A stretch of 64,000 nucleotides of DNA from positions 273,501 to 337,500 of the forward strand of contig CAXHUQ010001387.1 of the NCBI GenBank assembly GCA_964020085.1, given 5' to 3'. Source of the DNA: Micromussa lordhowensis (lineage: Eukaryota > Cnidaria > Anthozoa > Scleractinia > Lobophylliidae). The position numbers were made by a program, and so were the translations under genes. Every line of letters begins with the position of its first letter. The first letter of the stretch is position 1. The notes under the pieces are model-generated. The model ran no database searches. It had not been told where the DNA came from and was given only the letters and a program-made list of their open reading frames with translations. Of the stretch, positions 25,305 through 36,758 are shown piece by piece.

Positions 25305-28300
25305 TTGCGCCAGGGTGTTTTTGAAGCCCCTATAGTCGGCCTACTTTTTTCAGCATTTTGCCTTGGTCCCCCCTTGGCAAAATGTCAGAAAATGGCCGAT
25401 TTAGGTGTCTTTGCCAAATTTGTCATAACTTGGCTCTGCGGACACTTATGGAGCCGCAGTTTGCAGCAAAATGTTTTGCTATGTTTGCACTTCAAGTGCA
25501 TACTAATTAGGAGATGATGCCATTTGCGCCAGGGTGTTTTTGAAGCCCCTATAGTCGGCCTACTTTTTTGAGCATTTTGCCTTGGTCCCCCCTTGGCAAA
25601 ATCTCAGAAAATGGCCGATTTAGGTGTCCTTGCCAAATTTGTCATAACTCGGCTCTGCGGACACTTATGGAGGCGCAGTTTGCAGCAAAAAGTTGTGCTA
25701 TGTTTGCACTTCAAGTGCATACTAATTAGGAGATGATGCCATTTGCGCCAGGGTGTTTTTGAAGCCCCTATAGTCGGCCTACTTTTTTGAGCATTTTGCC
25801 TTGGTTCCCCCTTGGCAAAATCTCAGAAAATGGCCGATTTAGGTGTCCTTGCCAAATTTGTCATAACTCGGCTCTTCGGACACTTATGGAGCCGCAGTTT
25901 GCAGCAAAATGCTGTGCTATGTTTGCACTTCAAGTGCATACTAATTAGGAGATGATGCCATTTGCGCCAGGGTGTTTGTGAAGCCCCTATAGTCGGCCTA
26001 CTTTTTTCGGCATTTTGCCTTGGTCCCCCCTTGGCAAAATGTCAGAAAATGGCCGATTTAGGTGTCTTTGCCAAATTTGTCATAACTTGGCTCTGCGGAC
26101 ACTTATGGAGCCGCAGTTTACAGCAAAATGTTTTGCTATGTTTGCACTTCAAGTGCATACTAATTAGGAGATGATGCCATTTGCGCCAGGGTGTTTTTGA
26201 AGCACCTATAGTCGGCGTACTTTTTTGAGCATTTTGCCTTGGTCCCCCCTTGGCAAAATCTCACAAAATGGCCGATTTAGGTGTCCTTGCCAAATTTGTG
26301 ATAACTCGGCTCTGCGGACACTTATGGAGGCGCAGTTTGCAGTAAAAAGTTGTGCTATGTTTGCACTTCAAGTGCATACTATTTAGGAGATGATGCCATT
26401 TGCGCCAGGGTGTTTTTGAAGCCCCTATAGTCGGCCTACTTTTTTGAGCATTTTGCCTTGGTTCCCCCTTGGCAAAATCTCAGAAAATGGCCGATTTAGG
26501 TGTCCTTGCCAAATTTGTCATAACTCGGCTCTTCGGACACTTATGGAGCCGCAGTTTGCAGCAAAATGCTGTGCTATGTTTGCACTTCAAGTCCATACTA
26601 ATTAAGAGATGATGCCATTTGCGCCAGGGTGTTTTTGAAGCCCCTATAGTCGGCCTACTTTTTTGAGCATTTTGCCTTGGTCCCCCCTTGGCAAAATGTC
26701 AGAAAATGGCCGATTTAGGTGTCCTTGCCAAATTTGTCATAACTCGGCTCTTCGGACACTTATGGAGCCGCAGTTTGCAGCAAAATGCTGTGCTATGTTT
26801 GCACTTCAAGTGCATACTAATTAGGAGATGATGCCATTTGCGCCAGGGTGTTTTTGAAGCCCCTATAGTCGGCCTACTTTTTTCAGCATTTTGCCTTGGT
26901 CCCCCCTTGGCAAAATGTCAGAAAATGGCCCATTTAGGTGTCTTTGCCAAATTTGTCATAACTTGGCTCTGCGGACACTTATGGAGCCGCAGTTTGCAGC
27001 AAAATGTTTTGCTATGTTTGCACTTCAAGTGCATACTAATTAGGAGATGATGCCATTTGCGCCAGGGTGTTTTTGAAGCCCCTATAGTCGGCCTACTTTT
27101 TTGAGCATTTTGCCTTGGTCCCCCCTTGGCAAAATCTCAGAAAATGGCCGATTTAGGTGTCCTTGCCAAATTTGTCATAACTCGGCTCTGCGGACACTTA
27201 TGGAGGCGCAGTTTGCAGCAAAAAGTTGTGCTATGTTTGCACTTCAAGTGCATACTAATTAGGAGATGATGCCATTTGCGCCAGGGTGTTTTTGAAGCCC
27301 CTATAGTCGGCCTACTTTTTTGAGCATTTTGCCTTGGTTCCCCCTTGGCAAAATGTCAGAAAATGCCCGATTTAGGTGTCCTTGCCAAATTTGTCATAAC
27401 TCGGCTCTTCGGACACTTATGGAGCCGCAGTTTGCAGCAAAATGCTGTGCTATGTTTGCACTTCAAGTGCATACTAATTAGGAGATGATGCCATTTGCGC
27501 CAGGGTGTTTTTGAAGCCCCTATAGTCGGCCTACTTTTTTCAGCATTTTGCCTTGGTCCCCCCTTGGCAAAATGTCAGAAAATGGCCGATTTAGGTGTCT
27601 TTGCCAAATTTGTCATAACTTGGCTCTGCGGACACTTATGGAGCCGCAGTTTGCAGCAAAATGTTTTGCTATGTTTGCACTTCAAGTGCATACTAATTAG
27701 GAGATGATGCCATTTGCGCCAGGGTGTTTTTGAAGCCCCTATAGTCGGCCTACTTTTTTGAGCATTTTGCCTTGGTCCCCCCTTGGCAAAATCTCAGAAA
27801 ATGGCCGATTTAGGTGTCCTTGCCAAATTTGTCATAACTCGGCTCTGCGGACACTTATGGAGGCGCAGTTTGCAGCAAAAAGTTGTGCTATGTTTGCACT
27901 TCAAGTGCATACTAATTAGGAGATGATGCCATTTGCGCCAGGGTGTTTTTGAAGCCCCTATAGTCGGCCTACTTTTTTCAGCATTTTGCCTTGGTCCCCC
28001 CTTGGCAAAATGTCAGAAAATGGCCGATTTAGGTGTCTTTGCCAAATTTGTCATAACTTGGCTCTGCGGACACTTATGGAGCCGCAGTTTGCAGCAAAAT
28101 GTTTTGCTATGTTTGCACTTCAAGTGCATACTAATTAGGAGATGATGCCATTTGCGCCAGGGTGTTTTTGAAGCCCCTATAGTCGGCCTACTTTTTTGAG
28201 CATTTTGCCTTGGTCCCCCCTTGGCAAAATCTCAGAAAATGGCCGATTTAGGTGTCCTTGCCAAATTTGTCATAACTCGGCTCTGCGGACACTTATGGAG

Positions 28301-29903
28301 GCGCAGTTTGCAGCAAAAAGTTGTGCTATGTTTGCACTTCAAGTGCATACTAATTAGGAGATGATGCCATTTGCGCCAGGGTGTTTTTGAAGCCCCTATA
28401 GTCGGCCTACTTTTTTGAGCATTTTGCCTTGGTTCCCCCTTGGCAAAATCTCAGAAAATGGCCGATTTAGGTGTCCTTGCCAAATTTGTCATAACTCGGC
28501 TCTTCGGACACTTATGGAGCCGCAGTTTGCAGCAAAATGCTGTGCTATGTTTGCACTTCAAGTGCATACTAATTAGGAGATGATGCCATTTGCGCCAGGG
28601 TGTTTGTGAAGCCCCTATAGTCGGCCTACTTTTTTCGGCATTTTGCCTTGGTCCCCCCTTGGCAAAATGTCAGAAAATGGCCGATTTAGGTGTCTTTGCC
28701 AAATTTGTCATAACTTGGCTCTGCGGACACTTATGGAGCCGCAGTTTGCAGCAAAATGTTTTGCTATGTTTGCACTTCAAGTGCATACTAATTAGGAGAT
28801 GATGCCATTTGCGCCAGGGTGTTTTTGAAGCCCCTATAGTCGGCCTACTTTTTTGAGCATTTTGCCTTGGTCCCCCCTTGGCAAAATCTCAGAAAATGGC
28901 CGATTTAGGTGTCCTTGCCAAATTTGTCATAACTCGGCTCTGCGGACACTTATGGAGGCGCAGTTTGCAGCAAAAAGTTGTGCTATGTTTGCACTTCAAG
29001 TGCATACTAATTAGGAGATGATGCCATTTGCGCCAGGGTGTTTTTGAAGCCCCTATAGTCGGCCTACTTTTTTGAGCATTTTGCCTTGGTTCCCCCTTGG
29101 CAAAATCTCAGAAAATGGCCGATTTAGGTGTCCTTGCCAAATTTGTCATAACTCGGCTCTTCGGACACTTATGGAGCCGCAGTTTGCAGCAAAATGCTGT
29201 GCTATGTTTGCACTTCAAGTGCATACTAATTAGGAGATGATGCCATTTGCGCCAGGGTGTTTGTGAAGCCCCTATAGTCGGCCTACTTTTTTCGGCATTT
29301 TGCCTTGGTCCCCCCTTGGCAAAATGTCAGAAAATGGCCGATTTAGGTGTCTTTGCCAAATTTGTCATAACTTGGCTCTGCGGACACTTATGGAGCCGCA
29401 GTTTACAGCAAAATGTTTTGCTATGTTTGCACTTCAAGTGCATACTAATTAGGAGATGATGCCATTTGCGCCAGGGTGTTTTTGAAGCCCCTATAGTCGG
29501 CCTACTTTTTTGAGCATTTTGCCTTGGTCCCCCCTTGGCAAAATCTCACAAAATGGCCGATTTAGGTGTCCTTGCCAAATTTGTCATAACTCGGCTCTGC
29601 GGACACTTATGGAGGCGCAGTTTGCAGTAAAAAGTTGTGCTATGTTTGCACTTCAAGTGCATACTAATTAGCAGATGATGCCATTTGCGCCAGGGTGTTT
29701 TTGAAGCCCCTATAGTCGGGCTACTTTTTTGAGCATTTTGCCTTGGTTCCCCCTTGGCAAAATCTCAGAAAATGACCGATTTAGGTGTCCTTGCCAAATT
29801 TGTCATAACTCGGCTCTTCGGACACTTATGGAGCCGCAGTTTGCAGCAAAATGCTGTGCTATGTTTGCACTTCAAGTCCATACTAATTAGGAGATGATGC
29901 CAT
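25305..29903 (+). repeat. three-monomer (657-bp) A-B-C higher-order repeat
   Basis: Three monomer types follow one another in order. A has TTTTTTCAGC or TTTTTTCGGC, GTGTCTTTGCC, ACTTGGCTC and GTTTTGCTATG. B has GGAGGCGCAG and GCAAAAAGTTG. C has GGTTCCCCCTTGG, CTCTTCGG and AAATGCTGTGC. Trimers start at 25305, 25962, 26838, 28590 and 29247. An extra C-like monomer sits at 26619-26837. A B is followed directly by A at 27495-27933, so one C is missing there, and the trimer resumes at 27933. The 21 monomers occupy exactly 4599 bp. Similar A-B-C runs occur outside the block (about 22.0-23.3, 33.4-34.0, 35.6-36.2, 37.3-38.0 and 44.3-45.0 kb). Confidence 0.88.
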
Positions 29904-31207
29904 TTGCGCCAGGGTGTTTTTGAAGCCCCTATAGTCGGCCTACTTTTTTGAGCATTTTGCCTTGGTCCCCCCTTGGCAAAATCTCAGAAAATGGCCGATT
30001 TAGGTGTCCTTGCCAAATTTGTCATAACTCGGCTCTGCGGACACTTATGGAGCCGCAGTTTGCAGCAAAATGTTGTGCTATGTTTGCACTTCAAGTGCAT
30101 ACTAATTAAAAGTCGATGCCATTTGCGCCAGGGTGTTTTTGAAGCCCCTATAGTCGGCCTACTTTTTTGAGCATTTTGCCTTGGTCCCCCCTTGGCAAAA
30201 TCTCAGAAAATGGCCGATTTAGGTGTCCTTGCCAAATTTGTCATAACTCGGCTCTGCGGACACTTATGGAGGCGCAGTTTGCAGCAAAAAGTTGTGCTAT
30301 GTTTGCACTTCAAGTGCATACTAATTAGGAGATGATGCCATTTGCGTCAGGGTGTTTTTAAAGCCCCTATAGTCGGCCTACTTTTTTGAGCATTTTGCCT
30401 TGGTTCCCGCTTGGCAAAATGTCAGAAAATGGCCGATTTAGGTGTCCTTGCCAAATTTGTCATAACTCGGCTCTTCGGACACTTATGGAGCCGCAGTTTG
30501 CAGCAAAATGCTGTGCTATGTTTGCACTTCAAGTCCATACTAATTAAGAGATGATACCATTTGCGCCAGGGTGTTTTTGAAGCCCCTATAGTCGGCCTAC
30601 TTTTTTAAACATTTTGCCTTGGTCCCCCCTTGGCAAAATCTCAGAAAATGGCCGATTTAGGTGTCCTTGCCAAATTTGTCATAACTTTGCTCTGCGGACA
30701 CTTATGGAGCCGCAGTTTGCAGCAAAATGTTGTGCTATGTTTGCACTTCAAGTGCATACTAATTAAGAGTCGATGCCATTTGCGCCAGGGTGTTTTTGAA
30801 GCCCCTATAGTCGGCCTACTTTTTTGAGCATTTTGCTTTGGTCCCCCCTTGGCAAAATCTCAGAAAATGGCCGATTTAGGTGTCCTTGCCAAATGTGTCA
30901 TAAATCGGCTCTGCGGACACTTATGGAGCCGCAGTTTGCAGCAAAATGTTGTGCTATGTTTCCACTTCAAGTGCATACTAATTAGGAGATGATGCCATTT
31001 GCGCCAGGGTGTTTTTGAAGCCCCTATAGTCGGCCTACTTTTTTGAGCATTTTGCCTTGGTCCCGTTTTGGCAAAATCTCAGGAAATGGCCGATTTAGGT
31101 GTCCTTGCCAAATTTGTCATAAGTCGGCTCTGCGGACACTTATGGAGCCGCAGTTTGCAGCACAATGTTGTGCCATGTTTGCACTTCAAGTGCATACTAA
31201 TTAGGAG

Positions 31208-31410
31208 ATGATGCCATTTGCGCCAGGGTGTTTTTTATGCCCCTATAGTCGGCCTACTTTTTTGAGCATTTTGCCTTGGTCCCCCCTTGGCAAAATCTCA
31301 GAAAATGGCCGATTTAGGTGTCCTTGCCAAATTTGTCATAACTCGGCTCTGCGGACACTTATGGAGCCGCAGTTTGCAGCAAAATGTTGTGCTATGTTTG
31401 CAATTAGGAG
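31208..31410 (+). repeat. internally deleted monomer (16 bp lost)
   Basis: At 31399-31410 the sequence runs TTTGCA directly into ATTAGGAG. The 16 bases that normally lie between, which hold the second half of the 15-bp palindrome and the CATACTA that follows, are missing. The breakpoint is ambiguous by one A. This is the only monomer I found with a deletion larger than a few bases. It appears once and was not propagated, so it is probably recent. The same stretch carries the TTTTTTATGCC variant also seen at about 32970 and 35162. Confidence 0.85.
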
Positions 31411-32286
31411 ATGATGCCATTTGCGCCAGGGTGTTTTTGAAGCCCCTATAGTCGGCCTACTTATTTGAGCATTTTGCCTTGGTCCCCCCTTGGCAAAATG
31501 GCAGAAAATGGCCGATTTAGGTGTCCTTGCCAAATTTGTCATAACTCGGCTCTGCGGACACTTATGGAGCCGCAGTTTGCAGCAAAATGTTGTGCTATGT
31601 TTGCACTTCAAGTGCATACTAATTAGGAGATGATGCCATTTGCGCCAGGGTGTTTTTGAAGCCCCTATAGTCGGCCTACTTATTTGATCATTTTGCCTTG
31701 GTCCCCCCTTGGCAAAATGTCAGAAAATGGCCGATTTAGGTGTCCTTGCCAAATTTGTCATAACTCGGCTCTGCGGACACTTATGGAGCCGCAGTTTGCA
31801 GCAAAATGTTGTGCTATGTTTGCACTTCAAGTGCATACTAATTAGGACATGATGCCATTTGCGCCAGGGTGTTTTTGAAGCCCCTATAGTCGGCCTACTT
31901 TTTTGAGCATTTTGCCTTGGTTCCCCCTTGGCAAAATCTCAGAAAATGGCCGATTTAGGTGTCCTTGCCAAATTTGTCATAACTCGGCTCTGCGGACACT
32001 TATGGAGCCGCAGTTTGCAGCAAAATGTTGTGCTATGTTTGCACTTCAAGTGCATACTAATGAGGACATGATGCCATTTGCGCCAGGGTGTTTTTGAAGC
32101 CCCTATAGTCGGCCTACTTTTTTGAGCATTTTGCCTTGGTTCCCCCTTGGCAAAATCTCAGAAAATGGCCGATTTAGGTGTCCTTGCCAAATTTGTCATA
32201 ACTCGGCTCTTCGGACACTTATGGAGCCGCAGTTTGCAGCAAAATGTTGTGCTATGTTTGCACTTCAAGTGCATACTAATTAGGAC

Positions 32287-35200
32287 ATGATGCCATTTGC
32301 GCCAGGGTGTTTTTGAAGCCCCTATAGTCGGCCTACTTTTTTGAGCATTTTGCCTTGGTCCCCCCTTGGCAAAATCTCAGAAAATGGCCGATTTAGGTGT
32401 CCTTGCCAAATTTGTCATAACTCGGCTCTGCGGACACTTATGGAGCCGCAGTTTGCAGCAAAATGTTGTGCTATGTTTGCACTTTAAGTGCATACTAATT
32501 AGGACATGATGCCATTTGCGCCAGGGTGTTTTTGAAGCCCCTATAGTCGGCCTACTTTTTTGAGCATTTTGCCTTGGTCCCCCCTTGGCAAAATCTCAGA
32601 AAATGGCCGATTTAGGTGTCCTTGCCAAATGTGTCATAAATCGGCTCTGCGGACACTTATGGAGCCGCAGTTTGCAGCAAAATGTTGTGCTATGTTTGCA
32701 CTTCAAGTGCATACTAATTAGGAGATGATGCCATTTGCGCCAGGGTGTTTTTGAAGCCCCTATAGTCGGCCTACTTTTTTGAGCATTTTGCCTTGGTCCC
32801 CTTTTGGCAAAATCTCAGAAAATGGCCGATTTAGGTGTCCTTGCCAAATTTGTCATAACTCGGCTCTGCGGACACTTATGGAGCCGCAGTTTGCAGCACA
32901 ATGTTGTGCCATGTTTGCACTTCAAGTGCATACTAATTAGGAGATGATGCCATTTGCGCCAGGGTGTTTTTTATGCCCCTATAGTCGGCCTACTTTTTTG
33001 AGCATTTTGCCTTGGTCCCCCCTTGGCAAAATCTCAGAAAATGGCCGATTTAGGTGTCCTTGCCAAATTTGTCATAACTCGGCTCTGCGGACACTTATGG
33101 AGCCGCAGTTTGCAGCAAAATGTTGTGCTATGTTTGCACTTCAAGTGCATAGTAATTAGGAGATGATGCCATTTGCGCCAGGGTGTTTTTGAAGCCCCTA
33201 TAGTCGGCCTACTTATTTGAGCATTTTGCCTTGGTCCCCCCTTGGCAAAATGTCAGAAAATGGCCGATTTAGGTGTCCTTGCCAAATTTGTCATAACTCG
33301 GCTCTGCGGACACTTATGGAGCCGCAGTTTGCAGCAAAATGTTGTGCTATGTTTGCACTTCAAGTGCATACTAATTTAGGAGATGATGCCATTTGCGCCA
33401 GGGTGTTTTTGAAGCCCCTATAGTCGGCCTACTTTTTTGAGCATTTTGCCTTGGTCCCCCCTTGGCAAAATGTCAGAAAATGGCCGATTTAGGTGTCTTT
33501 GCCAAATTTGTCATAACTTGGCTCTGCGGACACTTATGGAGCCGCAGTTTGCAGCAAAATGTTTTGCTATGTTTGCACTTCAAGTGCATACTAATTAGGA
33601 GATGATGCCATTTGCGCCAGGGTGTTTTTGAAGCCCCTATAGTCGGCCTACTTTTTTGAGCATTTTGCCTTGGTCCCCCCTTGGCAAAATCTCAGAAAAT
33701 GGCCGATTTAGGTGTCCTTGCCAAATTTGTCATAACTCGGCTCTGCGGACACTTATGGAGGCGCAGTTTGCAGCAAAAAGTTGTGCTATGTTTGCACTTC
33801 AAGTGCATACTAAATAGGAGATGATGCCATTTGCGCCAGGGTGTTTTTGTAGCCCCTATAGTCGGCCTACGTTTTTGAGCATTTTGCCTTGGTTCCCCCT
33901 TGGCAAAATCTCAGAAAATGGCCGATTTAGGTGTCCTTGCCAAATTTGCCATAACTCGGCTCTTCGGACACTTATGGAGCCGCAGTTTGCAGCAAAATGC
34001 TGTGCTATGTTTGCACTTTAAGTGCATACTAATAAAGAGATGATGCCATTTGCGCCAGGGTGTTTTTGAAGCCCCTATAGTCGGCCTACTTTTTTTGAGC
34101 ATTTTGCCTTGGTCCCCCCTTGGCAAAATCTCAGAAAATGGCCGATTTAGGTGTCCTTGCCAAATTTGTCATAACTCGGCTCTGCGGACACTTATCGAGC
34201 CGCAGTTTGCAGCAAAATGTTGTGCTATGTTTGCACTTCAAGTGCATAATAATTAAGAGTCGATGCCATTTGCGCCAGGGTGTTTTTGAAGCCCCTATAG
34301 TCGGCCTACTTTTTTGAGCATTTTGCCTTGGTCCCCCCTTGGCAAAATGTCAGAAAATGGCCGATTTAGGTGTCTTAGCCAAATTTGTCATAACTTGGCT
34401 CTGCGGACACTTATGGAGCCGCAGTTTGCAGCAAAATGTTTTGCTATGTTTGCACTTCAAGTGCATACTAATTAGGAGATGATGCCATTTGCGCCAGGGT
34501 GTTTTTGAAGCCCCTATAGTCGGCCTACTTTTTTGAGCATTTTGCCTTGGTCCCCCCTTGGCAAAATCTCAGAAAATGGCCGATTTAGGTGTCCTTGCCA
34601 AATTTGTCATAACTCGGCTCTGCGGACACTTATGGAGCCGCAGTTTGCAGCAAAATGTTGTGCTATGTTTGCACTTTAAGTGCATACTAATTAGGACATG
34701 ATGCCATTTGCGCCAGGGTGTTTTTGAAGCCCCTATAGTCGGCCTACTTTTTTGAGCATTTTGCCTTGGTCCCCCCTTGGCAAAATCTCAGAAAATGGCC
34801 GATTTAGGTGTCCTTGCCAAATGTGTCATAAATCGGCTCTGCGGACACTTATGGAGCCGCAGTTTGCAGCAAAATGTTGTGCTATGTTTGCACTTCAAGT
34901 GCATACTAATTAGGAGATGATGCCATTTGCGCCAGGGTGTTTTTGAAGCCCCTATAGTCGGCCTACTTTTTTGAGCATTTTGCCTTGGTCCCCTTTTGGC
35001 AAAATCTCAGAAAATGGCCGATTTAGGTGTCCTTGCCAAATTTGTCATAACTCGGCTCTTCGGACACTTATGGAGCCGCAGTTTGCAGCACAATGTTGTG
35101 CCATGTTTGCACTTCAAGTGCATACTAATTAGGAGATGATGCCATTTGCGCCAGGGTGTTTTTTATGCCCCTATAGTCGGCCTACTTTTTTGAGCATTTT

Positions 35201-36758
35201 GCCTTGGTCCCCCCTTGGCAAAATCTCAGAAAATGGCCGATTTAGGTGTCCTTGCCAAATTTGTCATAACTCGGCTCTGCGGACACTTATGGAGCCGCAG
35301 TTTGCAGCAAAATGTTGTGCTATGTTTGCACTTCAAGTGCATAGTAATTAGGAGATGATGCCATTTGCGCCAGGGTGTTTTTGAAGCCCCTATAGTCGGC
35401 CTACTTATTTGAGCATTTTGCCTTGGTCCCCCCTTGGCAAAATGTCAGAAAATGGCCGATTTAGGTGTCCTTGCCAAATTTGTCATAACTCGGCTCTGCG
35501 GACACTTATGGAGCCGCAGTTTGCAGCAAAATGTTGTGCTATGTTTGCACTTCAAGTGCATACTAATTTAGGAGATGATGCCATTTGCGCCAGGGTGTTT
35601 TTGAAGCCCCTATAGTCGGCCTACTTTTTTGAGCATTTTGCCTTGGTCCCCCCTTGGCAAAATGTCAGAAAATGGCCGATTTAGGTGTCTTTGCCAAATT
35701 TGTCATAACTTGGCTCTGCGGACACTTATGGAGCCGCAGTTTGCAGCAAAATGTTTTGCTATGTTTGCACTTCAAGTGCATACTAATTAGGAGATGATGC
35801 CATTTGCGCCAGGGTGTTTTTGAAGCCCCTATAGTCGGCCTACTTTTTTGAGCATTTTGCCTTGGTCCCCCCTTGGCAAAATCTCAGAAAATGGCCGATT
35901 TAGGTGTCCTTGCCAAATTTGTCATAACTCGGCTCTGCGGACACTTATGGAGGCGCAGTTTGCAGCAAAAAGTTGTGCTATGTTTGCACTTCAAGTGCAT
36001 ACTAAATAGGAGATGATGCCATTTGCGCCAGGGTGTTTTTGTAGCCCCTATAGTCGGCCTACGTTTTTGAGCATTTTGCCTTGGTTCCCCCTTGGCAAAA
36101 TCTCAGAAAATGGCCGATTTAGGTGTCCTTGCCAAATTTGTCATAACTCGGCTCTTCGGACACTTATGGAGCCGCAGTTTGCAGCAAAATGCTGTGCTAT
36201 GTTTGCACTTTAAGTGCATACTAATAAAGAGATGATGCCATTTGCGCCAGGGTGTTTTTGAAGCCCCTATAGTCGGCCTACTTTTTTTGAGCATTTTGCC
36301 TTGGTCCCCCCTTGGCAAAATCTCAGAAAATGGCCGATTTAGGTGTCCTTGCCAAATTTGTCATAACTCGGCTCTGCGGACACTTATCGAGCCGCAGTTT
36401 GCAGCAAAATGTTGTGCTATGTTTGCACTTCAAGTGCATAATAATTAAGAGTCGATGCCATTTGCGCCAGGGTGTTTTTGAAGCCCCTATAGTCGGCCTA
36501 CTTTTTTGAGCATTTTGCCTTGGTCCCCCCTTGGCAAAATGTCAGAAAATGGCCGATTTAGGTGTCTTAGCCAAATTTGTCATAACTTGGCTCTGCGGAC
36601 ACTTATGGAGCCGCAGTTTGCAGCAAAATGTTTTGCTATGTTTGCACTTCAAGTGCATACTAATTAGGAGATGATGCCATTTGCGCCAGGGTGTTTTTGA
36701 AGCCCCTATAGTCGGCCTACTTTTTTGAGCATTTTGCCTTGGTCCCCCCTTGGCAAAA
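32287..36758 (+). repeat. 10-monomer duplication in tandem (2192 bp)
   Basis: About 32287-34478 is repeated at about 34479-36670 and the match runs on to about 36758. Shared features are a T-centred palindrome (32481 and 34673), CCCCTTTTGG loops, TTTTTTATGCC, CATAGTAATTAGG, an extra T in CTAATTTAGG (about 33374 and 35566), an extra T in the T6 run (about 34092 and 36284) and CTTATCGAGCC. The two single-base insertions explain 2192 rather than 2190. The blocks differ at few bases, including CTCTGCGG versus CTCTTCGG (about 32868 and 35060) and GCCATAAC versus GTCATAAC (33949 and 36141). Confidence 0.85.
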
